Source: a virus. Taken from it: 39,239 nucleotides of DNA. Position numbers and translations under genes: made by a program. The DNA lies in the IMG/VR virus record IMGVR_UViG_3300030106_006449, positions 1-39,239 of that record; one strand, 5' to 3'. Below are positions 19,155-26,173 of this stretch, piece by piece; the stretch's first letter is position 1, and each line of letters opens with the position of its first letter. The notes under the pieces were generated by a model that saw only the letters and a list, made by a program, of their open reading frames with translations, was not told the DNA's origin and ran no database searches.

Positions 19155-19321
19155 TGCCTTTAGTGATCAATCCTAAGACCAAGGAAACCAAGCACCTTAG
19201 CTATTCCGCGAAAGGAAAGGAGGCGGCCAGGAGGGCCGCAGCTAAGGGGATGATCGTCAAGAACATGAAGAAGGGCTCTAAGGCTTCGAACCGGAAGAAG
19301 GCCGCGAAGGAGATGTACTAA
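19154..19321 (+). CDS. Small basic protein, 55 aa
   Basis: A 55-residue Lys/Ala-rich protein (about one third Lys or Arg), with ATG at 19154 overlapping the stop of the previous gene and its own stop overlapping the next ATG at 19321. Both couplings argue that it is a real gene. The sequence (SAKGKEAARRAAAKGMIVKN) would form an amphipathic basic helix that could bind DNA, RNA or membrane phosphates. No family was recognised. Confidence 0.55.
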   Translation: MPLVINPKTKETKHLSYSAKGKEAARRAAAKGMIVKNMKKGSKASNRKKAAKEMY

Positions 19322-20898
19322 TGGGGGTGATCTACCCTGGGCGCGGCATGTCACGCACGCGGCTCGGCAAAGACGTTACCCGCAGGCCGACAGGCGGTGG
19401 CGATGGCCCAACCGGGAAGTCATACGACTTTGACGGTGTGGATGACTATGTGCTGGCCAACGGCGCAGCCTCGGCGATTGACTTTGGCAACGCGGCCCAC
19501 ACCGTGTCCGTCTGGGCCAAAGTACCTCCAACGTCTGCGTCCTTGTCGGCTCTGTGGTCGTTCACCAACTCCGGCGTTGCAACCACAAGGTACTGGTTGG
19601 CTATCACAGCGAGTGGCGTCATTAGCCTGTATGGATGGGGCAACGGTTCTGGCTCTTATCCAATTGGAACTGGTGGCAACCCGGTTCAGGTTGGAACGGG
19701 ACTAGACGACGGGGCGTGGCACCACATTGTGGTCACCTATAACGGCTCTAACGCCATCAAGGTCTACATCGACGGCGGCACTCCATCAACGATTGCCGTA
19801 TCGGCTGGCGCCCTGACTGCAGACACGATGGCGTTTGGCGCTCGACGGCTGGGAGGATCGACCAGCTACGCAGCAGACTGCAGCATCCACCAAGCCAGCG
19901 TGTACACAGCAGAGCTTACTGCCGCACAGGTCGGCGCTGTGTACAACAACAACCGGCCCGTGGATGAGACGCAGCTGACGCCAGCACCGACGAACTACTA
20001 CCGATTCGGCAATGGCGACACGCTGTTCCCAACCCTCAAAGACTACGGCTCTGCAGGCTCAAACGGCACAGCATACAACATGGCCGGGTCGTCTATTGTA
20101 GACGGCTACCCGCAGGGCATGTCCTATCTGTTCGACGGAGTCGACGCTTACGTCCAGGCAGACGGCGTGGTGCACGGAAGAACCAGCTTCGACTGGCAGG
20201 ACGAGCCGCAGACCGTCTCTGTCTGGTTCAAGACGACCCGCACCACAAAACAAACGCTCTGGTCTTTTGGACACTCGAGCTCCAGGGTCAAGTACTACAA
20301 GCTGGAGGTAGAGGGCGCCTCTGGAGGCGACGCCGCTTACTTCAAGGTGGTTGGCAGCGCCACGACGAGCGCTGGGTTGTTTGGGCAGACGAACTCTGAC
20401 ACCAGTCCGAACGGGGCCGTTAAAGAGGTCTGGGTTAACTCGACCGACACAAACGGCATCGATCCTTCTGACGGGCAGTGGCACCACATCGTGGTTACGT
20501 TTAGAGGCGCGGCCAGCACAGCCGAGGCCGTAAAACTGTACGTTGATGGAAACTATGTTGGCTACTCCAAGTCCAGAAGCAGCGACATTAACGTGGCCGA
20601 CTTCACTATCGGCGCGTTCCGCTATGACGGTGCTGACATCGTCTCTGATTACTTTGCCGGCAACATTGCACAGGTCAGCATGTGGACTAGCGAGCTGAGC
20701 GCATCGGACGTCACCGCGCTGTATGGGTTGGGCAAGATGCCCGACCCCCGAATGATGTCCACTCCACCACAACACCTGTATCGTTTCGGTGCAGGCAGCG
20801 GAGGGTTCCCGACCCTGCTGGACAACGGCTCGGTTGGCAACGACGGCACCGCTGAAAACATGGCATCAACCGACGTCAAAGAGGACTCACCGACATGA
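19321..20898 (+). CDS. Virion adhesin with two tandem LamG (concanavalin-like) domains
   Basis: A 525-residue protein with two copies of a LamG/concanavalin A-like lectin unit. Copy one starts at residue 34 (SYDFDGVDDYV) and copy two at 268 (SYLFDGVDAYV). Each has a central TVSVW strand, a GxWHHIVVTY/F strand followed by the KVYIDG or KLYVDG hairpin, and ends with YRFGxG...FPTL and a Gly/Asn tail. Such domains bind sugars, and in phages they occur in fibres that recognise surface glycans. The N-terminal 33 residues are basic and Gly-rich and may anchor it to the virion. It probably arose by internal duplication. No signal peptide is present. Confidence 0.78.
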   Translation: MGVIYPGRGMSRTRLGKDVTRRPTGGGDGPTGKSYDFDGVDDYVLANGAASAIDFGNAAHTVSVWAKVPPTSASLSALWSFTNSGVATTRYWLAITASGVISLYGWGNGSGSYPIGTGGNPVQVGTGLDDGAWHHIVVTYNGSNAIKVYIDGGTPSTIAVSAGALTADTMAFGARRLGGSTSYAADCSIHQASVYTAELTAAQVGAVYNNNRPVDETQLTPAPTNYYRFGNGDTLFPTLKDYGSAGSNGTAYNMAGSSIVDGYPQGMSYLFDGVDAYVQADGVVHGRTSFDWQDEPQTVSVWFKTTRTTKQTLWSFGHSSSRVKYYKLEVEGASGGDAAYFKVVGSATTSAGLFGQTNSDTSPNGAVKEVWVNSTDTNGIDPSDGQWHHIVVTFRGAASTAEAVKLYVDGNYVGYSKSRSSDINVADFTIGAFRYDGADIVSDYFAGNIAQVSMWTSELSASDVTALYGLGKMPDPRMMSTPPQHLYRFGAGSGGFPTLLDNGSVGNDGTAENMASTDVKEDSPT

Positions 20899-21098
20899 CC
20901 TTGCACTACCGCGTATACCCTGCTGACGAGGTGGAGTCTCGAATGGAGAGCCCCACCTGCGTCACGACAAGCCCCCGTTACACACTGGATGGCACGCAGG
21001 CCATCCTTAAGTTTACTGAGCCAGTCGATGGCTCCATTGACCACGCCGCTGCATTCGCACTCGTACAAACCGCCCCATGGCAAGAGGAGCCATCATGA
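20895..21098 (+). CDS. Small unknown protein, 67 aa
   Basis: A 67-residue protein starting at ATG 20895 inside an ATGA overlap with the LamG gene and ending in an ATGA overlap with the next gene. It is of mixed composition (MTLHYRVYPADEVESRMESP) with no membrane helix or recognised motif. Double coupling and the tight position support coding. As a follower of an adhesin gene it may be a chaperone or small structural partner, but nothing in the sequence shows this. Confidence 0.55.
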   Translation: MTLHYRVYPADEVESRMESPTCVTTSPRYTLDGTQAILKFTEPVDGSIDHAAAFALVQTAPWQEEPS

Positions 21099-21442
21099 GC
21101 ACACCGTTTACTATCGCACAGAAGAACAACCTACCCGTCATTAACGAAGACACGTTGATCGTGGAGATCGGGCACGGTGGAACCCCGGCGAGCCTAACTG
21201 CTGCGCTGGTTACGGCGGGGGCTTCTGCCAACATGCGGTCTTTGCTCATCAGCAACGACCATGCGTCAGAGGTGTGCTACCTGAGCACGAAGTCCAAGCG
21301 AAGCGGCGTGTCTCGAGGCATCCGTCTTGACCCCGGCGACGCCATCTTCCTCGCCGTGTCAGGGGGTTATCCCCCCGCTGCCGACGACCTGGAGTTCGGA
21401 GGGGCCGGCGCAGTCACACTGTCGGTAGCCTGCTTCTACTAA
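21095..21442 (+). CDS. Small beta-rich protein, possible virion component, 115 aa
   Basis: The ATG at 21095 (ATGA overlap, AGGAG at 21085-21089) gives 115 residues; an ATG at 21077 is also in frame but has no better site. The chain alternates strands and turns (phrases SLLISNDHASEVCYLS, GIRLDPGDAIFLAVSG) and ends in a hydrophobic strand (VTLSVACFY). This looks like a compact beta-sandwich, such as a head or fibre decoration protein. No family was recognised. Confidence 0.55.
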   Translation: MSTPFTIAQKNNLPVINEDTLIVEIGHGGTPASLTAALVTAGASANMRSLLISNDHASEVCYLSTKSKRSGVSRGIRLDPGDAIFLAVSGGYPPAADDLEFGGAGAVTLSVACFY

Positions 21443-21801
21443 TGCGCAAGGACTACAAATCAGCGACGAAGGGCGGCGTGCTGGAAGGCGCCGACTTCAT
21501 GAACATCGCCGTGGTCCCGAGCTCATACACGAAGAAAGCCAAGCCAGCTCCGAGGCCAGGGACGCGCGAGCCAGAGATGAGCGAAGACGAGCTCATCGAC
21601 ATGCTGCACCAGAAGCTTGGACCCAACTTTGGTGCAGCCATGTCGGTTCCCATGCACCAGTGGGGCGGCGAGTTCAAGAAGATGTCCAAGAAGATGAAGC
21701 AGCGCATCAAGGCTGTGCAATCCCTGTTCAATGAAATGAAAGAGCAGGGCCTGACAACAGCACAAATGGCTGACGACGACACCGAGGACATCGTCCTTTG
21801 A
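21442..21801 (+). CDS. Unknown charged protein, 119 aa
   Basis: A 119-residue protein with ATG at 21442, overlapping the previous stop (TAATG). It begins with a basic and Pro-rich segment (residues 25-45) and continues with an acidic/helical part (MSEDELIDMLHQKLGPNF) and a Lys-rich helix (KMSKKMKQRIKAVQSLFNEM), ending in an acidic tail (DDDTEDIVL). It is soluble, with no motif recognised. The charge pattern suggests a small helical protein that binds a partner. Confidence 0.55.
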   Translation: MRKDYKSATKGGVLEGADFMNIAVVPSSYTKKAKPAPRPGTREPEMSEDELIDMLHQKLGPNFGAAMSVPMHQWGGEFKKMSKKMKQRIKAVQSLFNEMKEQGLTTAQMADDDTEDIVL

Positions 21802-22184
21802 GCGTGCTTGTGTATGCCTTGGCGTTGCACATCGCAGCGCCTTGCAGTGCAGCTGCGCCGATTGAGGCTGGCGACCGGGCTGAGTGCTCAGGCCTGGTCG
21901 TCCCTCAGGCGCAGGCCGTAGAGGCTATTGAGTGCATGCGCATAACGCTTCCTGCGTGCGGCAACGAGCTCGAGACAACGAAGCGCAAAGCGGCTATCGA
22001 ACACAAGGCGTTCACTGCTCAGATCGAAGCGCTCAACACACACATACACGTGTGCGAGCGCGCGGTCATTGAGGCTGCTGCCATTGAGCAGCGTGCCTGG
22101 TGGGATTCGCCTGCCATGGGTTTCGGAGCTGGAGTGCTGGTCACAGCGGCGACCGTCGTGGCATTGTTGTTCGGACAAAAGTAA
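21798..22184 (+). CDS. Exported small protein with signal-like N-terminus and C-terminal membrane helix
   Basis: The last gene of the rightward late arm. It starts at TTG 21798 or GTG 21804, overlapping the previous stop, and has about 128 residues. The N-terminus (VLVYALALHIAAPCSAAAP) looks like a signal peptide. Residues 40-98 hold a helical, Cys-containing segment, and a C-terminal membrane helix (residues 104-126) ends in GQK. The Cys at residue 16 is not in a good lipobox, because Pro precedes it. A periplasmic coiled coil anchored at its C-terminus suggests a lysis accessory or spanin-like role. The terminator stem overlaps its stop codon. Confidence 0.55.
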   Translation: MSVLVYALALHIAAPCSAAAPIEAGDRAECSGLVVPQAQAVEAIECMRITLPACGNELETTKRKAAIEHKAFTAQIEALNTHIHVCERAVIEAAAIEQRAWWDSPAMGFGAGVLVTAATVVALLFGQK

Positions 22185-22221
22185 ACCCGCTGGCCTGTTG
22201 TTGGAGGGACCAGCGGGTTTA
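22182..22221. terminator. Bidirectional terminator between converging late and recombination operons
   Basis: A perfect 12-bp stem (TAAACCCGCTGG at 22182-22193 with CCAGCGGGTTTA at 22210-22221) encloses a 16-base loop. It begins at the stop codon of the last rightward gene. Read leftward, the stem is followed by TTTACTTTTG, a fair T-rich tail; the rightward tail is weak. The place between two converging operons fits termination in both directions. Confidence 0.8.
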
Positions 22222-22224
22222 CGT

Positions 22225-22286
22225 CAGCGGAAACGCTGTGCCGTGCTTCCTGAGCAGCCCGGCTATTTCTCACCGGCTCAGGCCGG
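22225..22286. other. Noncoding spacer with further hairpins after the exonuclease gene
   Basis: The 117 bases between the late arm and the exonuclease stop contain a CAGCG-GAAA-CGCTG stem with a GNRA loop (22225-22238), a pair CCTGAGC (22249-22255) with GCTCAGG (22276-22282), and an overlapping CCGGC-TCAG-GCCGG stem (22273-22286). They may help end or stabilise leftward transcripts. No gene was seen here. Confidence 0.45.
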
Positions 22287-22301
22287 ACCTACTAGTCTAC
22301 A

Positions 22302-23264
22302 CTAGTATCGGTACATGCGCGAGACGCTGGTACTGACGACCTCTTTGTAGACCTCCGGGTACTCCATGAACAACTTGTGGTAGTCCACGGACTTACGCTC
22401 GACGGTGTAAGAGCTGATGATCTTCTCACCATCGGACATCCCGACACCTCCCTCTCCGAGGTGGGCCTTGATGCGGACGTCGTGCTCGGCCAGTTCCTTC
22501 TTGAGCTCTTTGATCTGACGCTTGAAGTCTCGAGCCATCACGACATCGTCGAGCACCGGGTCCATGTCCACGACCTCATCCGAGTGGCCCTTAGGAAACA
22601 GGCGGGTGACGACATCGGAATCCCTGCCGCCGAGCGCCGGCTCAATGCCGTTCTCGATGTGGACCTTGTGCCAGCCAGGCAGGATGTCGAGCATGGTGTC
22701 CTGAAACGACACGTCATACGACACAGGGATAACGAAGAACTCCTTGTCGCATAGCGCGGCGAGGTAGCCCTGGCGCATGTTGCAGATCATCAACTGAAAC
22801 TGCACCTGCACCCACCACCCCTCCGTAGCGGAGTCCTCGTCAGGCTTGCCGCTGTCGGCCCAGCGCCGGAGCTCTCCCTTGAGGTAGTTGCCAGCGTGCT
22901 TGGCCTCGACGATTGCCGTCTCCCCATACACGTTGGTGGCGTACCCATCGAGGTTGCACGTCAGTCCAGGGTGGTCAGGGTGGGCCAGCACCAAGTCAGG
23001 CTTGGCGATGTCCATGCCCAGCTCCTGAGCAGCGAGCTCGAGGATCACCGGCTCCATTGTGTGGCCCAGCTGCATCTTGAAGTTCTGCTCGATGGTGCGC
23101 TGACCCGTCTTCACTTCCCAGACCTGGTATGGCGAACCGTACTTCCCCATGCTCATGACAGCAGCAGCATCGGACGAACCGATGGACTTGTGTCGGAGCT
23201 CCTGCCACTCCTCTTCACTGAGTTTGGCAGCATCGGCAATGACCTTGGCCTTTCCGATCTTCAT
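22302..23264 (-). CDS. YqaJ-type viral recombinase (lambda exonuclease family)
   Basis: A 320-residue nuclease of the YqaJ/lambda Exo family, which digests one strand from double-strand ends to expose single strands for annealing. The ATG at 23264 is chosen because AGGAGG lies 6 bases upstream; a longer frame to 23327 has no such site and crosses a hairpin. Family marks are IGSSDAAAV (residues 28-36), GHTMEP (67-72, with E71), LDGYA (D106 region), IVEAKHAG (E120 and K122 of the ExK motif) and WVQVQFQLMI with Q153, Q155 and Q157. Together with the SSB and Sak4-like genes upstream it forms a phage recombination operon. Confidence 0.88.
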   Translation of the reverse strand: MKIGKAKVIADAAKLSEEEWQELRHKSIGSSDAAAVMSMGKYGSPYQVWEVKTGQRTIEQNFKMQLGHTMEPVILELAAQELGMDIAKPDLVLAHPDHPGLTCNLDGYATNVYGETAIVEAKHAGNYLKGELRRWADSGKPDEDSATEGWWVQVQFQLMICNMRQGYLAALCDKEFFVIPVSYDVSFQDTMLDILPGWHKVHIENGIEPALGGRDSDVVTRLFPKGHSDEVVDMDPVLDDVVMARDFKRQIKELKKELAEHDVRIKAHLGEGGVGMSDGEKIISSYTVERKSVDYHKLFMEYPEVYKEVVSTSVSRMYRY

Positions 23265-23277
23265 AGTAGCCTCCTTT

Positions 23278-23328
23278 GATCCAACTGGATCGAGTGCTCG
23301 CGAGCAGAAATCTTTGCTCGCGAGCACT
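23278..23328. repeat. Perfect inverted repeats between SSB and exonuclease genes
   Basis: A 14-bp perfect stem (23293-23306 with 23315-23328, arm AGTGCTCGCGAGCA) has an 8-base loop GAAATCTT. Each arm contains the self-complementary 12-mer TGCTCGCGAGCA, so two identical palindromes stand 8 bases apart. A second palindrome, GATCCA-AC-TGGATC, lies at 23278-23291. There is no T-tract on either strand, so this is not a typical terminator. An RNA processing site, a protein binding site or a weak terminator are all possible. Confidence 0.75.
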
Positions 23329-23334
23329 AATTGC

Positions 23335-23964
23335 CTAGAACGGCAGGTCGTCGTCGTTGTACTTCTGAGCGTGCGTGCTCACCACACTGTCAACGACAGC
23401 ACCGCCGACCACCTGACCGGGCCGCATGCCGCTGCCGCCCAAAGGCTTGGCACCACGCAGCTCGTTCTCGTGCTCACCAGGACGGTTGCGCTTCTCCTTC
23501 ACGGACAGGCAAACAATGAACTGCTTGTCGTGCAGCGCGTCGACCGGCTGGCCTGCGATGAACTGCACCTGAGGTGCGCCGATCGCCGACTGAATCTCCT
23601 TGACCGCTGCTCGAGAGGCGCGCGGGGTCTTGAAGGCGTTGACGATGTTGGGACGCACGTTGACCTGACGCTGGGTGCCATCGGGCATCGTCACGTGAAT
23701 GCCCAGCCACAGGTACGTGCCAGACTTGTCGACCTTGCACCCACGGCCCCGCTCTTCAGCGGTCATGGGCACCTCCGTGCCGGTGTCATAGTTGAACACC
23801 GCACGCACGAGTGCGCCCTCCTTGTCGTAGATGACATCACGACGAGTCAGGTCGTAGCTCGAGGCCTTGATGACCGCCGGGTAATCGCCGGCTGGCACCG
23901 GCTCATTGCTGATGGTTGGACCCTCGTCCTTCGTGGCGTCGAGGGTAAGGTTACGCATATCCAT
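23335..23964 (-). CDS. ssb: Single-stranded DNA-binding protein (SSB-like)
   Basis: A 209-residue protein whose last residues are DDDLPF, the acidic tip through which bacterial and phage SSBs recruit partner proteins. The core (residues 20-150) has the beta-rich pattern of an OB-like fold with aromatic residues. Residues 150-200 are Gly/Arg/Asn-rich and probably a flexible linker. The gene starts at 23964, its ATG overlapping the stop of the Sak4-like gene. It probably coats the single strands produced by the exonuclease and during replication. The core differs from E. coli SSB, so it may belong to a phage-specific ssDNA-binding family such as DUF669-type proteins. Confidence 0.78.
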   Translation of the reverse strand: MDMRNLTLDATKDEGPTISNEPVPAGDYPAVIKASSYDLTRRDVIYDKEGALVRAVFNYDTGTEVPMTAEERGRGCKVDKSGTYLWLGIHVTMPDGTQRQVNVRPNIVNAFKTPRASRAAVKEIQSAIGAPQVQFIAGQPVDALHDKQFIVCLSVKEKRNRPGEHENELRGAKPLGGSGMRPGQVVGGAVVDSVVSTHAQKYNDDDLPF

Positions 23965-24647
23965 TACTTGGTCTCCTTAACAATGCTGTGCAGGTAGGCG
24001 AGAGAAGGCTCAATGTAGATGTCCATCGTGGACACCCGGCTCTTGGCGATGTAGCCCTCACTGGGCTGCGTCTGAAGAGCCCTGCGGACAGTGCCTTCCT
24101 CATCGGTGAAGGTCCGCAGTGGAAACAGGAAGTCGAAGTAGTGACCCACCTTCTGACTCAGCTTCTGGCCGGGACACGACGGCCCCATGAAAGCATCGCC
24201 GCTGTTGGTGTCACGCTCCATCTTTGCAGTCATGACCACGTTGAGGGGCAGGTCGCGAAACTTGCGAACAAGTTCCAGCATGCGATTCTGCATCTCGCCG
24301 TAGGCCTTGCGAGGGTCGCGGTTCTTACTCAGCTCATGAGTAAGGCAGACCTCACAAATCTCGGAGAGAGAGTCGAGGATCACCCACGTGAACGGGTAAG
24401 TCCCAGACTGCAAGTCCACCAGCACAGCTCCGAGCTCGCCGAGGGTGGACACCTCAACCGCAGTAAGGTCGAAGCCGGACAGCGTAAGCAGTCCAGCCTC
24501 GGCGCTCACCACTAAGGTGTGCTTGGCATCGGGCGTTGTCGAAGCAAGGTATGTTTTGCCTGCTCCGGCAGGGCCGTAGACCAATACTTTAAGCCGGTCG
24601 ATGCCGGCCCCGCGCGTAGAGCTCGCGCGGTCCTTGATAAAACTCAC
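23964..24647 (-). CDS. Sak4-like RecA-family ATPase (single-strand annealing/recombination)
   Basis: A 227-residue AAA/RecA-type ATPase. Walker A is GPAGAGKT at residues 25-32 and Walker B is WVILDSL at 88-94. The length and the lack of further domains match the Sak4 group of phage recombinases, which are distant RecA relatives that work with a cognate SSB. The start is GTG at 24647 with GGAG upstream, and the stop overlaps the SSB start (TAATG). The order ATPase, SSB, exonuclease in one operon strongly supports a role in recombination and recombination-dependent replication. It could be labelled only AAA_24 family by a cautious annotator. Confidence 0.82.
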   Translation of the reverse strand: MSFIKDRASSTRGAGIDRLKVLVYGPAGAGKTYLASTTPDAKHTLVVSAEAGLLTLSGFDLTAVEVSTLGELGAVLVDLQSGTYPFTWVILDSLSEICEVCLTHELSKNRDPRKAYGEMQNRMLELVRKFRDLPLNVVMTAKMERDTNSGDAFMGPSCPGQKLSQKVGHYFDFLFPLRTFTDEEGTVRRALQTQPSEGYIAKSRVSTMDIYIEPSLAYLHSIVKETK

Positions 24648-24671
24648 GGTAGATAGACTCCAGGGTGGTCG

Positions 24672-24878
24672 CTAGAAAGGGGTTGCGAGTTCGATGACGC
24701 GACCTAAGGCATCGGCACTCGTGCGGTGACTACTAATCGGCACGCCTTTAAGCAAGACCAACCATCGGTCCTCCATCTGCGCGCTGATGTTGCTGTGTAC
24801 TGTGACCTTGTCGATCTTAAAGCCCAGCTCTAGAGCCTCGGCCAGTGTGACGGGCTGTGGTGTCTTGTTCATGTTCAT
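24672..24878 (-). CDS. Small unknown protein, 68 aa
   Basis: The ATG at 24878 overlaps the stop of the zinc-ribbon gene (ATGA), so 68 residues are expected; ATG 24872 and the longer frame to 24902 are less likely. The sequence mixes helix and strand (TLAEALELGFKIDKVTVHSN), with DRWLVLLKGVPIS near residue 40, and is soluble. It sits at the head of the recombination genes and may be a small regulator or partner. No motif was recognised. Confidence 0.55.
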   Translation of the reverse strand: MNMNKTPQPVTLAEALELGFKIDKVTVHSNISAQMEDRWLVLLKGVPISSHRTSADALGRVIELATPF

Positions 24879-25087
24879 CCTCGTGCCTCGCAGGGAATGC
24901 ATCTATACCACCGCTTGCGCGCGCAGTAAGTCATTGGTTGGGCGCAATCGCCACACACGTGGTCGTGCCGCACCTTGGCATCGGCCACGTTGATAGCACC
25001 GCGCGCACGTGCGCGTTGCCACGCTAAAAAAGCCCCCTGCCACGGAGGCAGGGGGCTGGCATCGGCATTGCCGTCGATAGGCGCCAC
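24875..25087 (-). CDS. Small zinc-ribbon protein (start uncertain)
   Basis: The C-terminal 30 residues form a clear zinc ribbon: CGDC, then YC about 7 residues later, then WYRCIPCEARG. The GTG at 25087 overlaps the stop of the upstream gene (TAGTG), giving 70 residues, but this puts a strong leftward terminator (25026-25057) inside the coding part, at about residues 10-19. A GTG at 24988 would give a protein of 37 residues starting after the terminator. The ribbon, the overlap with the following ATG and the coupling argue for a real gene. It may bind DNA or RNA, or act as a small transcription regulator. Confidence 0.5.
   Translation of the reverse strand: MAPIDGNADASPLPPWQGAFLAWQRARARGAINVADAKVRHDHVCGDCAQPMTYCARKRWYRCIPCEARG
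25026..25057 (-). terminator. Strong leftward intrinsic terminator inside a reading frame
   Basis: An 11-bp perfect stem (AGCCCCCTGCC at 25031-25041 with GGCAGGGGGCT at 25047-25057) has a 5-base loop. On the leftward transcript it is followed by TTTTTT (25031-25026), the textbook form. It comes just after the stop of the 331-residue gene and within the first codons of the zinc-ribbon frame. Confidence 0.85.
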
Positions 25088-26082
25088 TAGAAGGCACCGT
25101 TGGTGAATCGCACGTTACACTCGATGGCGTAGCTGCCCTCGGCATTGGGGTGACTCACATCACCAGTCCAGAGCTCTGCCGAGGTGTGGTCAGGGTGGGC
25201 ATCGGCATAGCCCTGGTGATGGTCGCGCAGTGTGATCCAAACGGGCGTCTTCGAGAACGACGAGAAGTCATAGGGCGCGCATGTAATCTCGCCAAGCACG
25301 TCGCTCATGCGAACTACGGAACCGCAGATTATGAACATCCCGCTGACGAGAACCAACGAGCCGTGGTCTGGCATTACCTCGACCCCCTCAAGAGCCTCGG
25401 CAAATAGGTGGAGGTCGTCATGCGAACAGCCCTCCATCGCGTGGTCAAAGTTCATCGCGATGGCCAAATTGCGCCCCGGTCGCACCAGCTGCAGCCCGGG
25501 CACCACGCCGGCGGGCGTGTCGCAGCCATACCCGGCAACCGTGTACTCGTGGCCATCGCAAAGGACACACGCGCCAACAGGGAATGCGTCAAGCCAGCCC
25601 CAGGCATCGGCAGCCATGTCGTAGGCGGCGGCGAGACGCCGGTAGTCCTCAGGCTCTCCGCGCCGGTAGCAGCTGGGGCGATCATCGTCGTCCCCATCAT
25701 CACCATACCAACGGCTAGGGTCACCCCACTCCGGCACCTCGTGGTATTCGATGTGCCCGTCGTATGGTTTGCCATACAGAGCATCGGTAGGACCAGCCAG
25801 CCCCGGGCAGTCAGGCGAGCGATCGTCCTCCTCCACCAAGATGTCGTGAGCATCGTCACGCATGGTGTGCTCCTCGTGCTTATCGTCAGTCATCCACCCG
25901 ACGATAAACTCGTCTCCGTATCTGTGGGCGACGACGTAGAACTCGATGCCGTCTCGAGTAGTAAACACGGGGAAGCCCTCAGCCCTTTGGATTTCGAGCT
26001 CACTGGCCGCGTCGCGATATTCCCGCGCCTTTTGGCTGCATGCGTAGATTTGATCGGTCAGGATGATGTCATTGACTGGCAT
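25087..26082 (-). CDS. Unknown acidic early protein, 331 aa
   Basis: The ATG at 26082 is preferred: GGAG lies 5 bases upstream within the shared leader pattern GGAG-ATACCG-ATG. The longer frame to 26208 would run through a hairpin and overlap the next gene. The protein is acidic, with Asp/Glu-rich parts (WYGDDGDDDDRPSCY near residues 125-140), scattered Cys and His residues, and a region resembling a small beta-domain (FPVGACVLCDGHEYTVAGYG). No membrane helix or known catalytic motif is visible. As one of four unknown leftward early genes it may act on the host, but this is only inference from position. Confidence 0.68.
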   Translation of the reverse strand: MPVNDIILTDQIYACSQKAREYRDAASELEIQRAEGFPVFTTRDGIEFYVVAHRYGDEFIVGWMTDDKHEEHTMRDDAHDILVEEDDRSPDCPGLAGPTDALYGKPYDGHIEYHEVPEWGDPSRWYGDDGDDDDRPSCYRRGEPEDYRRLAAAYDMAADAWGWLDAFPVGACVLCDGHEYTVAGYGCDTPAGVVPGLQLVRPGRNLAIAMNFDHAMEGCSHDDLHLFAEALEGVEVMPDHGSLVLVSGMFIICGSVVRMSDVLGEITCAPYDFSSFSKTPVWITLRDHHQGYADAHPDHTSAELWTGDVSHPNAEGSYAIECNVRFTNGAF

Positions 26083-26129
26083 CGGTATCTCCGTCGGTAG
26101 AAAGGTAGGTTGGTGCAGGGACACACCGA

Positions 26130-26161
26130 CAGCCCACCCACCTCCAAGGGTGGGTGGGCTG
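26130..26161. other. Perfect hairpin without T-tract after the 197-residue gene
   Basis: A 13-bp perfect stem (CAGCCCACCCACC at 26130-26142 with its complement at 26149-26161) has a 6-base loop. It follows the stop of the leftward gene at 26174 and precedes the start at 26082. No T-run follows on either strand, so it may be a weak terminator, an RNA stability element or a processing site. Confidence 0.7.
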
Positions 26162-26173
26162 CGCGCTAAGTCC

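Noticed and set aside
22377-26100. Long rightward open frames opposite the leftward genes (for example 23149-23997 and 25408-26100)
   Set aside because: They are antisense to well-supported genes (SSB, Sak4, the acidic protein), lack ribosome sites, and have the Arg/Val-rich composition of shadow frames in GC-rich DNA.
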